A stretch of 64,000 nucleotides of DNA from Anaerozeibacter quisquiliarum (GCA_051162045.1 JBISDI010000004.1), one strand, 5' to 3'. Numbered from the stretch's first letter, positions 16,450-25,999 are shown. Notes: generated by a model not told the origin, from the sequence alone. Numbers and translations are program-made.

Positions 16450-17595
16450 ATGAAATTCCTTCACCTGGCCGACCTGCACATCGGGAAGAACGTCAACGGG
16501 TTTTCGATGCTCGGGGAGCAGCGGCACGCGTTTGAGCAGATCATCGGGTATGTCCAAACCGAGCGGCCCGCGGCGGTGGTCATCGCGGGCGATGTGTACG
16601 ACCGCGCGGTGCCGGATGCGCGGGCGGTGGGTGTGTTCGACGATTTCTTGACCGCGCTTTCGCGCGAGGGGGTCGCGGTGCTGCTGATCGCGGGCAACCA
16701 CGACTCGCCCGAGCGGCTGGGCTTTGCCAGCCGGCTGCTTGCGGATCAGCGGCTGTTCCTGTGCGGCGCGTTTGACGGCGGCGTCCGCCATGTCACGCTG
16801 GGCGACGAGTACGGCGACGTACACTTCTGGATGTTGCCGTTCGTCAAGCCATCCTCGGTACGCGGATACCGCGGCGAGCGGACGATCGGCAGCTACGACG
16901 ATGCGGTCGCGGCGGCGCTGGACGCGGCAAACATCGATTACGCCGCGCGCAATGTGCTGCTGTCACATCAATTCTACACGAAGGCGGGCACCGCGCTTCT
17001 GCGCTCGGAATCCGAGATAAATCCGGTGGGCGGGCTGGACGCGGTGGACGCTACGCTGATCGAGCGGTTCGACTACGTCGCGCTCGGGCATTTGCACGGG
17101 GCGCAGTCGGTCGGCGCCAGGCACCTGCGCTACGCCGGGTCGCCGGTCAAGTATTCGTTCTCCGAGTGGCGGCAGGAAAAGTCGGTCTCGCTCGTGGAGC
17201 TGGGCGAGAAGGGGGCGCTGAGCGTCACCGTGCTGCCGCTTTCCCCGCTGCACGACATGCGCGAGATTGTGGGCGAGCTCGAAGTGCTTACGAGCGACGG
17301 GATTGCCTCGCTCGCCGACAGGCAGGACTACCTGCGCGTCGTGCTGACCGACGAGGCGGAGCTCGTCGACCCGATGGGCAAGCTGCGCAGCGTCTACCCC
17401 CATGTCATGAGCCTCGACTTTGAGAACGCGCGCACGCGCGTCGACCTGGATTCGATCGCGGCGGACGGCGAGGCGGCGGCGCTTACGCCCTACGAGCTGT
17501 TCGGCGAGTTCTTCCTCGACGTGCAGGGTTCTACGATGAGCGCGGAGCAGGCGGGCATCGTGCGCGAGCTGCTCGAAGGGGAGGATGAGGCATGA
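16450..17595 (+). CDS. sbcD: Exonuclease SbcD, nuclease subunit of SbcCD
   Basis: A 381-aa member of the Mre11/SbcD metallophosphoesterase family. All motifs are present: LADLHIGK, GDVYDRAVP, AGNHDSPER, LSHQF and GHLHGAQ. Residues about 1-240 form the nuclease and the rest is the capping region that contacts SbcC. With SbcC it opens DNA hairpins and cleaves protein-blocked ends in the cytoplasm. The gene overlaps sbcC by four bases (ATGA), so the subunits are made together. Confidence 0.95.
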   Translation: MKFLHLADLHIGKNVNGFSMLGEQRHAFEQIIGYVQTERPAAVVIAGDVYDRAVPDARAVGVFDDFLTALSREGVAVLLIAGNHDSPERLGFASRLLADQRLFLCGAFDGGVRHVTLGDEYGDVHFWMLPFVKPSSVRGYRGERTIGSYDDAVAAALDAANIDYAARNVLLSHQFYTKAGTALLRSESEINPVGGLDAVDATLIERFDYVALGHLHGAQSVGARHLRYAGSPVKYSFSEWRQEKSVSLVELGEKGALSVTVLPLSPLHDMREIVGELEVLTSDGIASLADRQDYLRVVLTDEAELVDPMGKLRSVYPHVMSLDFENARTRVDLDSIAADGEAAALTPYELFGEFFLDVQGSTMSAEQAGIVRELLEGEDEA

Positions 17596-20189
17596 GACCG
17601 CTGAAACTGACCATGAGCGCGTTCGGCTGCTATGCCGACGTGCAGACGATCGATTTTGCCGAGCTGGGCGTCGGGCTGTACCTGATCGCGGGCGAGACCG
17701 GCTCGGGCAAGACGACGATCTTCGACGCGATCTCGTTCGCGCTGTTCGGCAAGGCGAGCGGCGCCGGCCGCGACGACTACGCCATGCTCCGCTCCGACTT
17801 CGCGGAGGATAAGGCGAAAATCTACGTAGAGCTGGACTTTGCCTGCGGCGAGGGTTCTTACAGCGTCCGGCGCGCGATCCGAAAGACCGGGCAGGAGGTC
17901 GAGCTGACCCTGTCCGACGGCACGGTGATGAGCGGCGACCGCAACACGAAGGCGAAGATCGCCGAGATCGTCGGGCTCGACCGCGACCAGTTCGCGCAAA
18001 TCGTGATGATCGCCCAGAACGACTTTTTGCGCTTCCTCTCGAGCGGCACCGACGAGCGGCTGGCGATCCTGCGCCGCATATTCGGCACGGGGGCGCTCAA
18101 GCAGTTCCAGGAGCGGCTCAAGGCGCGCTCCAAGCGCGAGCGCGAGCGGCGCGAGCTCATCATCCACGACTTCGAGCGCCATGGCGTCGACGTCTACCGG
18201 CGCGAGGAGCGCTTCGCCGAGTGGGCGGCGCAAATCGCGGCCGACCGCGCGGCGCTGGCCGCGGCGGACGGGCGGCTCGCGCAATGCGACAAGGCCAAGC
18301 AGGCGCTTGCCGCCGCGCTGGCCGTCGCCGAGGAACTGGGCAAGAAATTCGCCGATCTCGCGGCGTGCCGGGCCACGCTCGAGGCGCATGCCGGGCAGGC
18401 CGCCGAAATCGAGCGGGCGAGGCGGCGCGCCGCGCGCGGCGAGACGGCGCTGCGCGCGGTACGGCCGCTCGCGCTCGACGCGGCGAGGGCGGCGGCGAAT
18501 CATCAGGCCGCCCTGGACGCCCTGGACGCCGCGCGGCGGCAGGAAGCGGCCGCGCTCGAGGAGCTGCGGCAGGCGGCGCAGGCGGTCGGCGGCCTGCCGC
18601 CGCTCGCCGAGGCGCAGTCCGCGCTCGCCGCGCGCACAAGGGAATGGGAGGCCGTTCAGGCGCGGCTGAAAAAACTGGATCAGCTTAAAGCGGGCCGCGC
18701 CGAAATCGCCGCCGGGCAGGAACGGCTGTCGGCGGCGCAAACGGCGTACGAATCGGCCGAAGCCGCCTTTGCCGAGGCTGACGGCAGGCACAGGGCGCTG
18801 GAAGCGGCGTTTCTTCGCAACCAGGCCGGCGTCCTCGCGCGCGGGTTGGCGGACGGCCAGCCCTGCCCCGTCTGCGGCTCGAAGGAACATCCCTCCCCCG
18901 CCGCCTTATCGGATGAGGCTGTGAGCGAGGAAGGGCTGAAAAAGGCCAGGGCCGCAAAGGAGAAAGCCGGCGCGCAGCGCGAGCAACAATCGGCGGCATG
19001 CGGCGCGCTTGCGGCCGAGGTTGAGACGCTGATCCGGGTTTTTCTCACCGACTTCGCGGCGTTTTCGCCCGACGCCGATTGGGCACAATCGGGCCCAGCG
19101 CTTGCCGCATTGCTCTCCCATACGCGAGGCGAGGCGGCCGCATTGACCGCCCAAAGGGAAGCGGATGAGCGGGCGCTTGCCGAGCTCACCCGGCGCTGGG
19201 AGGCCGCGACCGGGCGCAAGACCGCCGCCGAATCGGCGCATCAGGCCGCAACCGTGCTGACATCGGAGCGGACCGCGAACGCGCGGAAGCTGTCGGGGCT
19301 GTCGGACGACGCGAAGGCCCGGTACGCGGAGGCCCTGCGCGCCCACCGCTTCGCCGACGAGGCGGCATACCTGGCCGCGCTCGTGACCGAGGCCGAGCTC
19401 GCAAACCTGAAACGGCAAGTCGCGGATTACGAGAAGGACGGCGAGCGGCTGGAGCGCGACACCCTGCGGCTTACGCGCGAAACCGCGGACAGGGAACAAC
19501 CCGACCTGGCCGCGCTGCGCGCCGACGCCGCAGCGGTCGCCGCCGAGGCGTCGGCCTTGAGCGCGCGGCGCGACGAAGTCAAGGCCCGCCTGAACCAGAC
19601 GTCGGGCGCGCTCGCCGAGCTGCGCCGCGCCGCCGTCGATTTTGACGCGGTCGAGCGAGCCTACGCCGCCGTGAAGCAGCTGGCGGAGACCGCCAACGGC
19701 AAGCTGGACTTTGAGACCTACGCGCAGACGGCCTACTTCGAACGCATCCTGCGCGCCGCCAACCAGCGGCTGAAGCTGATGAGCCAGCACCGCTACACCT
19801 TGCTCCGGCAGACCGCGAGCGGCGACGGGCGCAGGCGGTCGGGCCTTGAGATCGAGGTGCTCGACGCCTACACGGGCAAGGCCCGCCCGGCGAACAGCCT
19901 GTCGGGCGGGGAGTCGTTCATGGCTTCGCTCTCGCTGGCGCTCGGGCTGTCCGACGTGGTGCAGCAGAGCGCGGGCGGCATCCGCCTGGACGCGATGTTC
20001 ATCGACGAGGGCTTCGGCTCGCTGGACGCGGAGGTGCTCGACCTCGCCATCCGGACGCTCGGCGAAATGGCGGGGGCCGACCGCACGATCGGCATCATCT
20101 CCCACGTATCCGAGCTGCGCGAACGGATCGACAGGCAGGTCTGGGTCGAGAAGACCCCCGCCGGCAGCAGGGTACACGTGAATGCATAG
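17592..20189 (+). CDS. sbcC: Exonuclease SbcC, SMC-like ATPase subunit of SbcCD
   Basis: An 865-aa Rad50-like protein. The N-terminal Walker A is GETGSGKTT at about residue 33. Two long Ala/Glu/Arg-rich coiled coils (about 180-410 and 450-700) flank the zinc hook CPVCGS. The C-terminal signature is NSLSGGESFMASLSLALG, followed by Walker B DAMFIDEGFGSLD. It is somewhat shorter than Escherichia coli SbcC but complete. It drives ATP-dependent opening of DNA ends by SbcD. Hairpin cleavage is relevant here because the window holds many long palindromes. Confidence 0.95.
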   Translation: MRPLKLTMSAFGCYADVQTIDFAELGVGLYLIAGETGSGKTTIFDAISFALFGKASGAGRDDYAMLRSDFAEDKAKIYVELDFACGEGSYSVRRAIRKTGQEVELTLSDGTVMSGDRNTKAKIAEIVGLDRDQFAQIVMIAQNDFLRFLSSGTDERLAILRRIFGTGALKQFQERLKARSKRERERRELIIHDFERHGVDVYRREERFAEWAAQIAADRAALAAADGRLAQCDKAKQALAAALAVAEELGKKFADLAACRATLEAHAGQAAEIERARRRAARGETALRAVRPLALDAARAAANHQAALDALDAARRQEAAALEELRQAAQAVGGLPPLAEAQSALAARTREWEAVQARLKKLDQLKAGRAEIAAGQERLSAAQTAYESAEAAFAEADGRHRALEAAFLRNQAGVLARGLADGQPCPVCGSKEHPSPAALSDEAVSEEGLKKARAAKEKAGAQREQQSAACGALAAEVETLIRVFLTDFAAFSPDADWAQSGPALAALLSHTRGEAAALTAQREADERALAELTRRWEAATGRKTAAESAHQAATVLTSERTANARKLSGLSDDAKARYAEALRAHRFADEAAYLAALVTEAELANLKRQVADYEKDGERLERDTLRLTRETADREQPDLAALRADAAAVAAEASALSARRDEVKARLNQTSGALAELRRAAVDFDAVERAYAAVKQLAETANGKLDFETYAQTAYFERILRAANQRLKLMSQHRYTLLRQTASGDGRRRSGLEIEVLDAYTGKARPANSLSGGESFMASLSLALGLSDVVQQSAGGIRLDAMFIDEGFGSLDAEVLDLAIRTLGEMAGADRTIGIISHVSELRERIDRQVWVEKTPAGSRVHVNA

Positions 20190-20293
20190 ATTGCATTGCG
20201 CGCGACAGCCTTTACCAACAGGGCAATCGCTTCCGGCTGCGGCCCTCCCGGGGGAAGTTTTGCAGGCGGCCGCCCTGCTTTGCCAAGAATTGC
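20190..20293 (+). other. sbcC-metG gap with a weak terminator-like hairpin
   Basis: GCAGGCGG and CCGCCCTGC (about 20264-20281) pair with one bulge and are followed by TTTG. This may end the sbcCD transcript. Confidence 0.35.
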
Positions 20294-20323
20294 TTGACAA
20301 TTTCTGCCCAAGACGCCTATAAT
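20294..20323 (+). promoter_or_regulatory. Promoter upstream of metG
   Basis: Perfect TTGACA (20294-20299) and TATAAT (20318-20323) separated by 18 bases. Confidence 0.8.
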
Positions 20324-20341
20324 AATTCGATAGAAGCCTAC

Positions 20342-20372
20342 GCCTCTCGCCGCCGCGGCGAGGGGCTTTTTT
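20342..20372 (+). terminator. Terminator between the metG promoter and metG
   Basis: GCCTCTCGCCGC (20342-20353) and GCGGCGAGGGGC (20355-20366) form a 12-bp stem with one G-U, followed by six T residues. It starts only about 12 bases after the expected transcription start and ends 27 bases before the metG start codon, so it must be read through for metG expression. Confidence 0.75.
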
Positions 20373-20399
20373 AGAATGACGAAGTGGGGGAACACGCTC

Positions 20400-22364
20400 A
20401 TGTCCAAGCCGACCTTCTACATCACCACGCCCATCTACTACCCCAGCGGCAACATGCACATCGGTCATACCTACTGCTCGGTGGCCGCCGACACGATGGC
20501 CCGGTTCAAGAAGCAGACCGGGTACGACGTGTACTTCCTGACCGGCCTCGACGAGCACGGCCAGAAGATCGAGCGCAGCGCCGCCGCCCAAGGCGTGACG
20601 CCGCAGGCGCTGGTGGACGGCATATGCGAGGCCACCAAGGCGCTATGGAAGGACATGGACGTCGAGTACGACGACTTCATCCGCACCACCGAGCCGCGCC
20701 ACGAGCAGGCCGTGCAGAAGATCTTCCGCAAGCTCTACGAGCAGGGCGACATCTACAAGAGCGACTACGAGGGCATGTACTGCACGCCCTGCGAGGCGTT
20801 CTGGACGCCCACGCAGCTCAAGGACGGCAACTGCCCCGATTGCGGTCGGCCGGTGGAAAAGATGCGCGAGGAGAGCTACTTCTTCCGCATGAGCAAATAT
20901 CAAAATTGGCTGATCGACTACATCGAAACCCACCCCGAGTTCATCCAGCCGCCGTCGCGCGCCAACGAGATGCTGAACAACTTCCTGCGGCCGGGGCTTC
21001 AGGATCTGTGCGTCAGCCGCACCTCGTTCAAGTGGGGCATCCCGGTGGACTTCGACGAAAAGCACGTGGTCTACGTGTGGGTCGACGCGCTGTCGAACTA
21101 CATCACGGCGCTGGGCTACACCACGCCTGACGACGCGCTCATGCAAAAATACTGGCCCGCCGACGTGCACCTGGTGGGCAAGGAGATCGTGCGCTTCCAC
21201 ACGATCTACTGGCCGATCATGCTGCACGCGCTGGGGCTGCCGCTGCCCAAGCAGGTGTTCGGCCACGGCTGGCTGCTGTTCGGCAACGACAAGATGAGCA
21301 AGTCGAAGGGCAACATCGTCTACCCGCAGCCGATCGTCCGCCGCTACGGCTCGGACGCGCTCAGGTACTACCTGATGCGCGAGATGCCCTTCGGCGCGGA
21401 CGGCAACTACACCAACGAGGCGCTGCTCACCCGCATGAACGCCGACCTCGCCAACGACCTGGGCAACCTGGTCAGCCGCACGGTGGCCATGATCGAGAAG
21501 TACTTCGGCGGCGTGCTGCCCGCGCCCGGCCCGGATACCGAGCTCGAGGCTTCGCTCAAGGCGCGCTTCGAGGCGCTGCCGGGCCTCGTCGAGGGGCACA
21601 TGAACGGTTTGCAGTTCTCGCTGGCGCTTCATGAGATCTGGAAGCTGGTGGGCGACTCCAACCGCTACATCGACCAGACCCAGCCCTGGGTGCTGGGCAA
21701 GCGCGAGGACGGCCGCGAGCGGCTGGGCACGGTGCTGTACACGCTGGCCGAGTGCGTGCGCGCGGTGGCGGTATTGATCGCGCCCGCGATGCCGCGCACG
21801 CCCGAGCGCATCTTCGCGCAGTTGGGCGTGACCGACCCCTCGCTCAAGGACTGGGCCTCGGTGCGAAAGTTCGGCCTGATCGCGCCGGGCACCGTCGTCA
21901 AGAAGGGCGAGGCGCTGTTCCCGCGCATCGACATCGAGGCGGAGCTCAAGGCGCTCTCCCCCGAGCCGGAGAGCGCGCCCGCGCCCGAAGCGCCGCCCGC
22001 GAAGGACGAGGGTCACGCCGCGTTCGAGGAGGCCGCGCCGATCTCGATCGACGACTTCTTCAAGGTCAAGCTGCTCACCGCCAAGGTGATCGCCTGTGAA
22101 AAAGTGGAGAAATCCGACAAGCTGCTCAAGGAGACGCTGGAACTCAAGTCGGGTGAAATCCGCACCGTGGTCAGCGGCATCGCGCAGCACTACAGCCCCG
22201 AGGAGATGGTGGGCAAGACTTGCGTGCTGGTCGCCAACCTCGCCCCGCGCAAGATGCGCGGCATCGTGTCCGAGGGCATGCTGCTGTGCGCGAGCGACGA
22301 AGCGGGCCATTTGAAGTTGTTGACCGTCGAGGACGCGGTCGGCGGCGGCTGGGAGATCGGCTGA
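20400..22364 (+). CDS. metG: Methionyl-tRNA synthetase with C-terminal tRNA-binding domain
   Basis: A 654-aa cytoplasmic enzyme charging tRNA-Met with methionine. The class I catalytic core has the HIGH motif (MHIGHTYC) near residue 20 and KMSKS (DKMSKSKGN) near 300, with a zinc-type CxxC pair (CTPCEAF, CPDCGR). An anticodon-binding helical domain and a linker rich in Pro/Ala/Glu follow. The EMAPII-like tRNA-binding domain (about 555-654) carries DDFFKVKLLTAKV and VLVANLAPRKMRGI. The start at 20400 follows GGGGGAA at spacing 8. Its stop overlaps the tatD start (TGATG). Confidence 0.96.
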   Translation: MSKPTFYITTPIYYPSGNMHIGHTYCSVAADTMARFKKQTGYDVYFLTGLDEHGQKIERSAAAQGVTPQALVDGICEATKALWKDMDVEYDDFIRTTEPRHEQAVQKIFRKLYEQGDIYKSDYEGMYCTPCEAFWTPTQLKDGNCPDCGRPVEKMREESYFFRMSKYQNWLIDYIETHPEFIQPPSRANEMLNNFLRPGLQDLCVSRTSFKWGIPVDFDEKHVVYVWVDALSNYITALGYTTPDDALMQKYWPADVHLVGKEIVRFHTIYWPIMLHALGLPLPKQVFGHGWLLFGNDKMSKSKGNIVYPQPIVRRYGSDALRYYLMREMPFGADGNYTNEALLTRMNADLANDLGNLVSRTVAMIEKYFGGVLPAPGPDTELEASLKARFEALPGLVEGHMNGLQFSLALHEIWKLVGDSNRYIDQTQPWVLGKREDGRERLGTVLYTLAECVRAVAVLIAPAMPRTPERIFAQLGVTDPSLKDWASVRKFGLIAPGTVVKKGEALFPRIDIEAELKALSPEPESAPAPEAPPAKDEGHAAFEEAAPISIDDFFKVKLLTAKVIACEKVEKSDKLLKETLELKSGEIRTVVSGIAQHYSPEEMVGKTCVLVANLAPRKMRGIVSEGMLLCASDEAGHLKLLTVEDAVGGGWEIG

Positions 22365-23146
22365 TGAAGCTGTTCGACACCCACGCCCACCTGACCGACG
22401 AGCGATTCCGGGACGACCTCGCGGACGTGCTTGAGCGGATGCGCGAAGGCGGCATAGCGCGCGCGGTGGTGGTGGGCGACGCCTCGGACGAAGGCGCCGC
22501 CGCCGCGGTCTTGAAGCTGGCGGCTGCGCACGATCCCCTATATGCGGCGCTCGGCGTGCATCCGCACGACGCGTCGCGCTGGGAGACGCAAGTCGCGCGG
22601 CGACTCGAGGGCTATCTCGCGCGGCCCAAGGTGATGGCGCTCGGCGAGATCGGGCTGGATTTCCACTACGACTTCTCGCCGAGGGACGCCCAGCGCGCGG
22701 CGTTCGATGCGCAACTTGAAATGGCGCACCGCCTGGGCAAGCCCTGTGTGCTGCACATCCGCGAGGCGCACGGCGAGGCCGCAGAGCTGCTGGCCGCGCG
22801 CCATCGCGCGGGCACGCTGCCGCGCTGCGTGATGCACTGCTACAGCGGCAGCTGGGAGAGCGCCAAGCAGTACCTCGGCATGGGCATGTACATCTCGTTC
22901 ACCGGTGTAATCACCTTCAAGAACGCGGCGAAGCTCGTCGAAGTGGCGCAGAAAATGCCGATCGAGCGCCTGATGATCGAGACCGACTGCCCCTACATGG
23001 CCCCCGAGCCGCTGCGCGGACGGCGCAACGAGCCCGCGCACGTAACACACACGGCGGCCCGGATCGCCCAGCTGCGCGGCATGACCCCCGAGGCGCTGGC
23101 CGAGGCCGCGTTTGACAACGGATCGCGATTTTTCGGTATTGATTAA
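22364..23146 (+). CDS. tatD: TatD-family metal-dependent DNase
   Basis: A 260-aa TIM-barrel hydrolase. Motifs: FDTHAHLTDERF, GEIGLDFHYDFSP, the His in KPCVLHIREAH, MHCYSG and IETDCPYMAPEPLRG. TatD/YcfH proteins are 3'-5' nucleases or D-aminoacyl-tRNA-related hydrolases. It is translationally coupled to metG, a very common gene order in Bacillota. The true start is 22364; the frame upstream is inside metG. Confidence 0.93.
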   Translation: MKLFDTHAHLTDERFRDDLADVLERMREGGIARAVVVGDASDEGAAAAVLKLAAAHDPLYAALGVHPHDASRWETQVARRLEGYLARPKVMALGEIGLDFHYDFSPRDAQRAAFDAQLEMAHRLGKPCVLHIREAHGEAAELLAARHRAGTLPRCVMHCYSGSWESAKQYLGMGMYISFTGVITFKNAAKLVEVAQKMPIERLMIETDCPYMAPEPLRGRRNEPAHVTHTAARIAQLRGMTPEALAEAAFDNGSRFFGID

Positions 23147-23160
23147 CGGAGGAAATTATC

Positions 23161-24447
23161 ATGGAAAACATCAGCCGCGAAGAAGCCCTGAAACTGCTGA
23201 ATGCGCCGGAGCGCCTGGAAAATTTGCGCAAGCTGGTCGCGCAAGCGCGCGCGGGCAAATTGCCGCTCCCCGAAACGCATGAGGACGTGAACAACCACAT
23301 CCACACCACCTTTTCGTTTTCGCCCTATTCGCCGACGGCGGCGGCCTGGTTTTCGTGGCAGGCGGGCCTGTGTACCTGCGGGCTGGTCGATCACGACTCG
23401 GTCGCGGGCGCGGAGGAGTTCCTCGAAGCATGCCGCATCGTCGGCATTCCGGGCACGGTGGGCATCGAGTGCCGCGCGACGATGGATGGCACGCCGTTTG
23501 AGGGCATGAAGATGAACAACCCCGATCAGCTCGGCGTGGCCTACCTGACGATCCACGGCGTACCGCACGATAAGGTGCGCACGCTGGACGATTACTTCGC
23601 GCCGCGCCGGGCTCTGCGCAACGCGCGCAACCGCAAGATGGTCGCGGGCCTCAATGGCATGATGGGCGCGCACGGCATCGAGCTCGACTTCGACCGGGAC
23701 GTCGTGCCGATCTCGATGTTCGAGGCGGGCGGCACGATCACCGAGCGCCACCTGTCGAGCGCGCTGGCGACCAAGCTGATCGAGCGCTTCGGCGCGGGAC
23801 AGGGGCTGGTCGACTTCATCAAGCGCGACTTGCAGTTGCCCATCGCGGAGCGCATCGAGGGCTACCTCATGGACGCGAACAATCCGTTCATGCTGTACGA
23901 CCTGATCGGCTGGATCAAGGTGGAGCTGATCTCGAAGTTCTACGTCGACGCGACCGACGAGCTGGTCGATTTCAAGGAGATCATGGATTTCGCGGATGAA
24001 ATTGGCGCGATCATGGCCTATCCCTACCTCGGCGACGTGGGCGACTCGGTGACCGGCGACAAGCGCGCGCAGCAGTTCGAGGACGCTTTCTTGGACGAGC
24101 TGTTCCCGTACCTGAGGCAAACCGGCTACCGGGCGATATGCTATATGCCCAGCCGCAATACGGTGGGGCAGCTTGAGCGGCTGCGCGCTCTGTGCAAGCG
24201 CTATGAGATGTTTGAGATCAGCGGCGAGGACATCAACCAGCCCCGGCAGTCATTCGTGTGCATGGCGCAGCGCGCGAGCGAGTTCCGGCACCTGTACGAG
24301 TCGACCTGGGCGCTGATCGCGCACGAAAACCGCGCGACCGAAGATCCGGCGAAGGGATTCTTCGGCGCGGAAGCGGTGAAGAAATATCCGGGGTTGGATG
24401 CGCGCGTGAAGGCGTTCGCGCAGATAGGGCGATCGATGAAGCCCTGA
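23161..24447 (+). CDS. PHP-domain metal-dependent phosphoesterase-like protein
   Basis: A 428-aa cytoplasmic protein. The PHP domain signature begins at about residue 45 with NNHIHTTFSFSPYSP (HxH plus following metal ligands), followed by LVDHDSVAGAEEF and VGIECRA. The C-terminal half contains ISGEDINQPRQSF and HENRATEDP. The PHP fold usually hydrolyses phosphoesters with up to three metals. The substrate of this long version is unknown to me. CGGAGG precedes the ATG, and it lies 14 bases after tatD, so it is likely in the same transcript. Confidence 0.8.
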   Translation: MENISREEALKLLNAPERLENLRKLVAQARAGKLPLPETHEDVNNHIHTTFSFSPYSPTAAAWFSWQAGLCTCGLVDHDSVAGAEEFLEACRIVGIPGTVGIECRATMDGTPFEGMKMNNPDQLGVAYLTIHGVPHDKVRTLDDYFAPRRALRNARNRKMVAGLNGMMGAHGIELDFDRDVVPISMFEAGGTITERHLSSALATKLIERFGAGQGLVDFIKRDLQLPIAERIEGYLMDANNPFMLYDLIGWIKVELISKFYVDATDELVDFKEIMDFADEIGAIMAYPYLGDVGDSVTGDKRAQQFEDAFLDELFPYLRQTGYRAICYMPSRNTVGQLERLRALCKRYEMFEISGEDINQPRQSFVCMAQRASEFRHLYESTWALIAHENRATEDPAKGFFGAEAVKKYPGLDARVKAFAQIGRSMKP

Positions 24448-24450
24448 CCT

Positions 24451-24717
24451 GCGCGTGAGCGCTCATGGGGGTTCCAAGGGGGCAAAGTCCCCTTGGCGGG
24501 GATCCAATGGGCGGAGTCCCTGGCCGCCGGAGGCACGTACGCCTCCCTGCGTCGGCAGGCTTCCAAACGGACCCCCCTTGGCCGGGCGCACCCGGCCAAG
24601 GGGGGTCCGTTTGGAAGTTTGGAGGCGGGGGTTACGACCTCCGGTGGCCGGGGACGCTGTCCCCTGGACCCCTGCCAAAGGGCTTTGCCCTCTGGACACC
24701 CATGAGCGCTTACGCGC
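24451..24717. repeat. 267-bp palindromic repeat element with terminal inverted repeats
   Basis: GCGCGTGAGCGCTCATGGG (24451-24469) and CCCATGAGCGCTTACGCGC (24699-24717) are inverted repeats with one difference. Inside, both arms carry similar GC-rich mini-hairpins (for example AAAGGG/TTTGCCCT), so the element looks like two head-to-head copies of a single-arm repeat. Related single arms occur near 40800-40900 and 44500-44625. It fills the gap between the PHP gene and enolase. Confidence 0.8.
24560..24617. repeat. Perfect 27-bp inverted repeat with 4-base loop
   Basis: The arms 24560-24586 and 24591-24617 (CTTCCAAACGGACCC at the outer end) are exact reverse complements separated by CGCA, at the centre of the palindromic element. 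It would form an exceptionally stable hairpin or cruciform and may act as a bidirectional transcription barrier between convergent genes. Confidence 0.9.
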
Positions 24718-24726
24718 GGGCTGAGT

Positions 24727-25974
24727 TTACCCCATGTCGCGGGCCATCTCGTCCGCGATCTCCAGCAGCCGATTGTATTTCGCCGTGCGGTCGGTCCTCG
24801 CCGGCGCGCCGGCCTTGATCTGGCCGGCGTTGGTCGCCACGGCCAGATCGGCGATGAAGCTGTCCTCGGTCTCGCCGCTTCTATGCGAGATCACCGCCTG
24901 CCAGCCGCCCGCCTGCGTCATGCGCACACACTGCATCGCCTCGCTCACCGTGCCGATCTGGTTGAGCTTAATCAGCACCGCGGTGGCGCTCTTCTCCTTC
25001 ATGCCCTTCTCCACCCGCTCGGGGTTGGTCGTGAACAAATCGTCGCCCACGACCTGGATGCCGGCGCGCTTGACCATCTCGGTGAAGCCCTCGAAGTCGT
25101 CCTCGCCCAGCGGGTCCTCGATCGAGTCGATCGGGAACGAGCGGATCAGCGCCTCGTAATGCGCGATCAGCGCCTCGCGCGTCATGCGCCTATTCTGCTT
25201 GGGCAAGAGGTATGTGCCGTCCGCCTGCGCCCACTCGGTCGCCGCCACGTCCAGCGCCAGCGTCACGTCCGTGCCCGGCCTGTACCCCGCGCGCTCGATC
25301 GCCTCGACGAGCAGTTTGAGCGCCGCCTCGTCGCCCGGAAGGTCAGGCGCGAACCCGCCCTCGTCGCCCACGCCGGTCGACAGCCCTTTCGCCTTGAGCA
25401 GCGCGCCCAAAGCCCGATAGACGTGCACGCACATCTGCACAGCCTCGGGGAAGTCCTTCGCCCCGACCGGCCGGACCATGAACTCCTGGATGTCCAGGTT
25501 GTTGCTGGCGTGCGCGCCGCCGTTCAGGATGTTCATCATGGGCACCGGCAGCGTGCGCGCGTACGCGCCGCCCAGGTACCGGTACAGCGGTATGCCGAGC
25601 GAACCCGCCGCCGCGCGGCTCACCGCCATCGACACCGCCAGGATCGCGTTCGCGCCCAGCCGACTCTTGTTCTTCGTGCCATCGAGCGCGATCATCGCGT
25701 CGTCGATCTTAAGCTGGCGCGTGGCGTCCAGGCCGATCAGCGCGCGCGCGATCGGGCCGTTCACATTGTCCACCGCCTGCGTGACCGCGCGGCCGAGGTA
25801 GGCCTCGCCGCCGTCGCGCTTCTCATACGCCTCGTGCGCGCCCGTCGACGCGCCCGAGGGCACGACGGCCCAGCCCAGCGCGCCGTCCGTCAGCCGCACC
25901 TCGCAGCGCACCGTGGGCCAGCCCCGCGAGTCCAACACCTGAATCGCCCGAATGTCCTCGATGATGTGCTTCAT
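24727..25974 (-). CDS. eno: Enolase
   Basis: A 415-aa glycolytic enzyme converting 2-phosphoglycerate to phosphoenolpyruvate. The N-terminal domain has LDSRGWPTVRCEV and PSGASTGAHEAYE. The barrel has NILNGGAHASNNLDIQEFM, metal ligands in LALDVAA, SIEDPLGEDD and VGDDLF, and the signature LIKLNQIGTVSE with SHRSGETEDSF. It is slightly shorter than typical enolases (about 430 aa) at the C terminus but complete in active-site motifs. GAAGGAGG precedes the ATG. It is separated from tkt upstream by a terminator. Confidence 0.96.
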   Translation of the reverse strand: MKHIIEDIRAIQVLDSRGWPTVRCEVRLTDGALGWAVVPSGASTGAHEAYEKRDGGEAYLGRAVTQAVDNVNGPIARALIGLDATRQLKIDDAMIALDGTKNKSRLGANAILAVSMAVSRAAAGSLGIPLYRYLGGAYARTLPVPMMNILNGGAHASNNLDIQEFMVRPVGAKDFPEAVQMCVHVYRALGALLKAKGLSTGVGDEGGFAPDLPGDEAALKLLVEAIERAGYRPGTDVTLALDVAATEWAQADGTYLLPKQNRRMTREALIAHYEALIRSFPIDSIEDPLGEDDFEGFTEMVKRAGIQVVGDDLFTTNPERVEKGMKEKSATAVLIKLNQIGTVSEAMQCVRMTQAGGWQAVISHRSGETEDSFIADLAVATNAGQIKAGAPARTDRTAKYNRLLEIADEMARDMG

Positions 25975-25999
25975 CGCAACAACCTCCTTCTATCTCCAA

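Noticed and set aside
20294..20400. T-box riboswitch upstream of metG
   Set aside because: Only about 70 bases separate the promoter and start codon; T-box leaders need roughly 200 bases and a conserved T-box sequence, neither of which is present.
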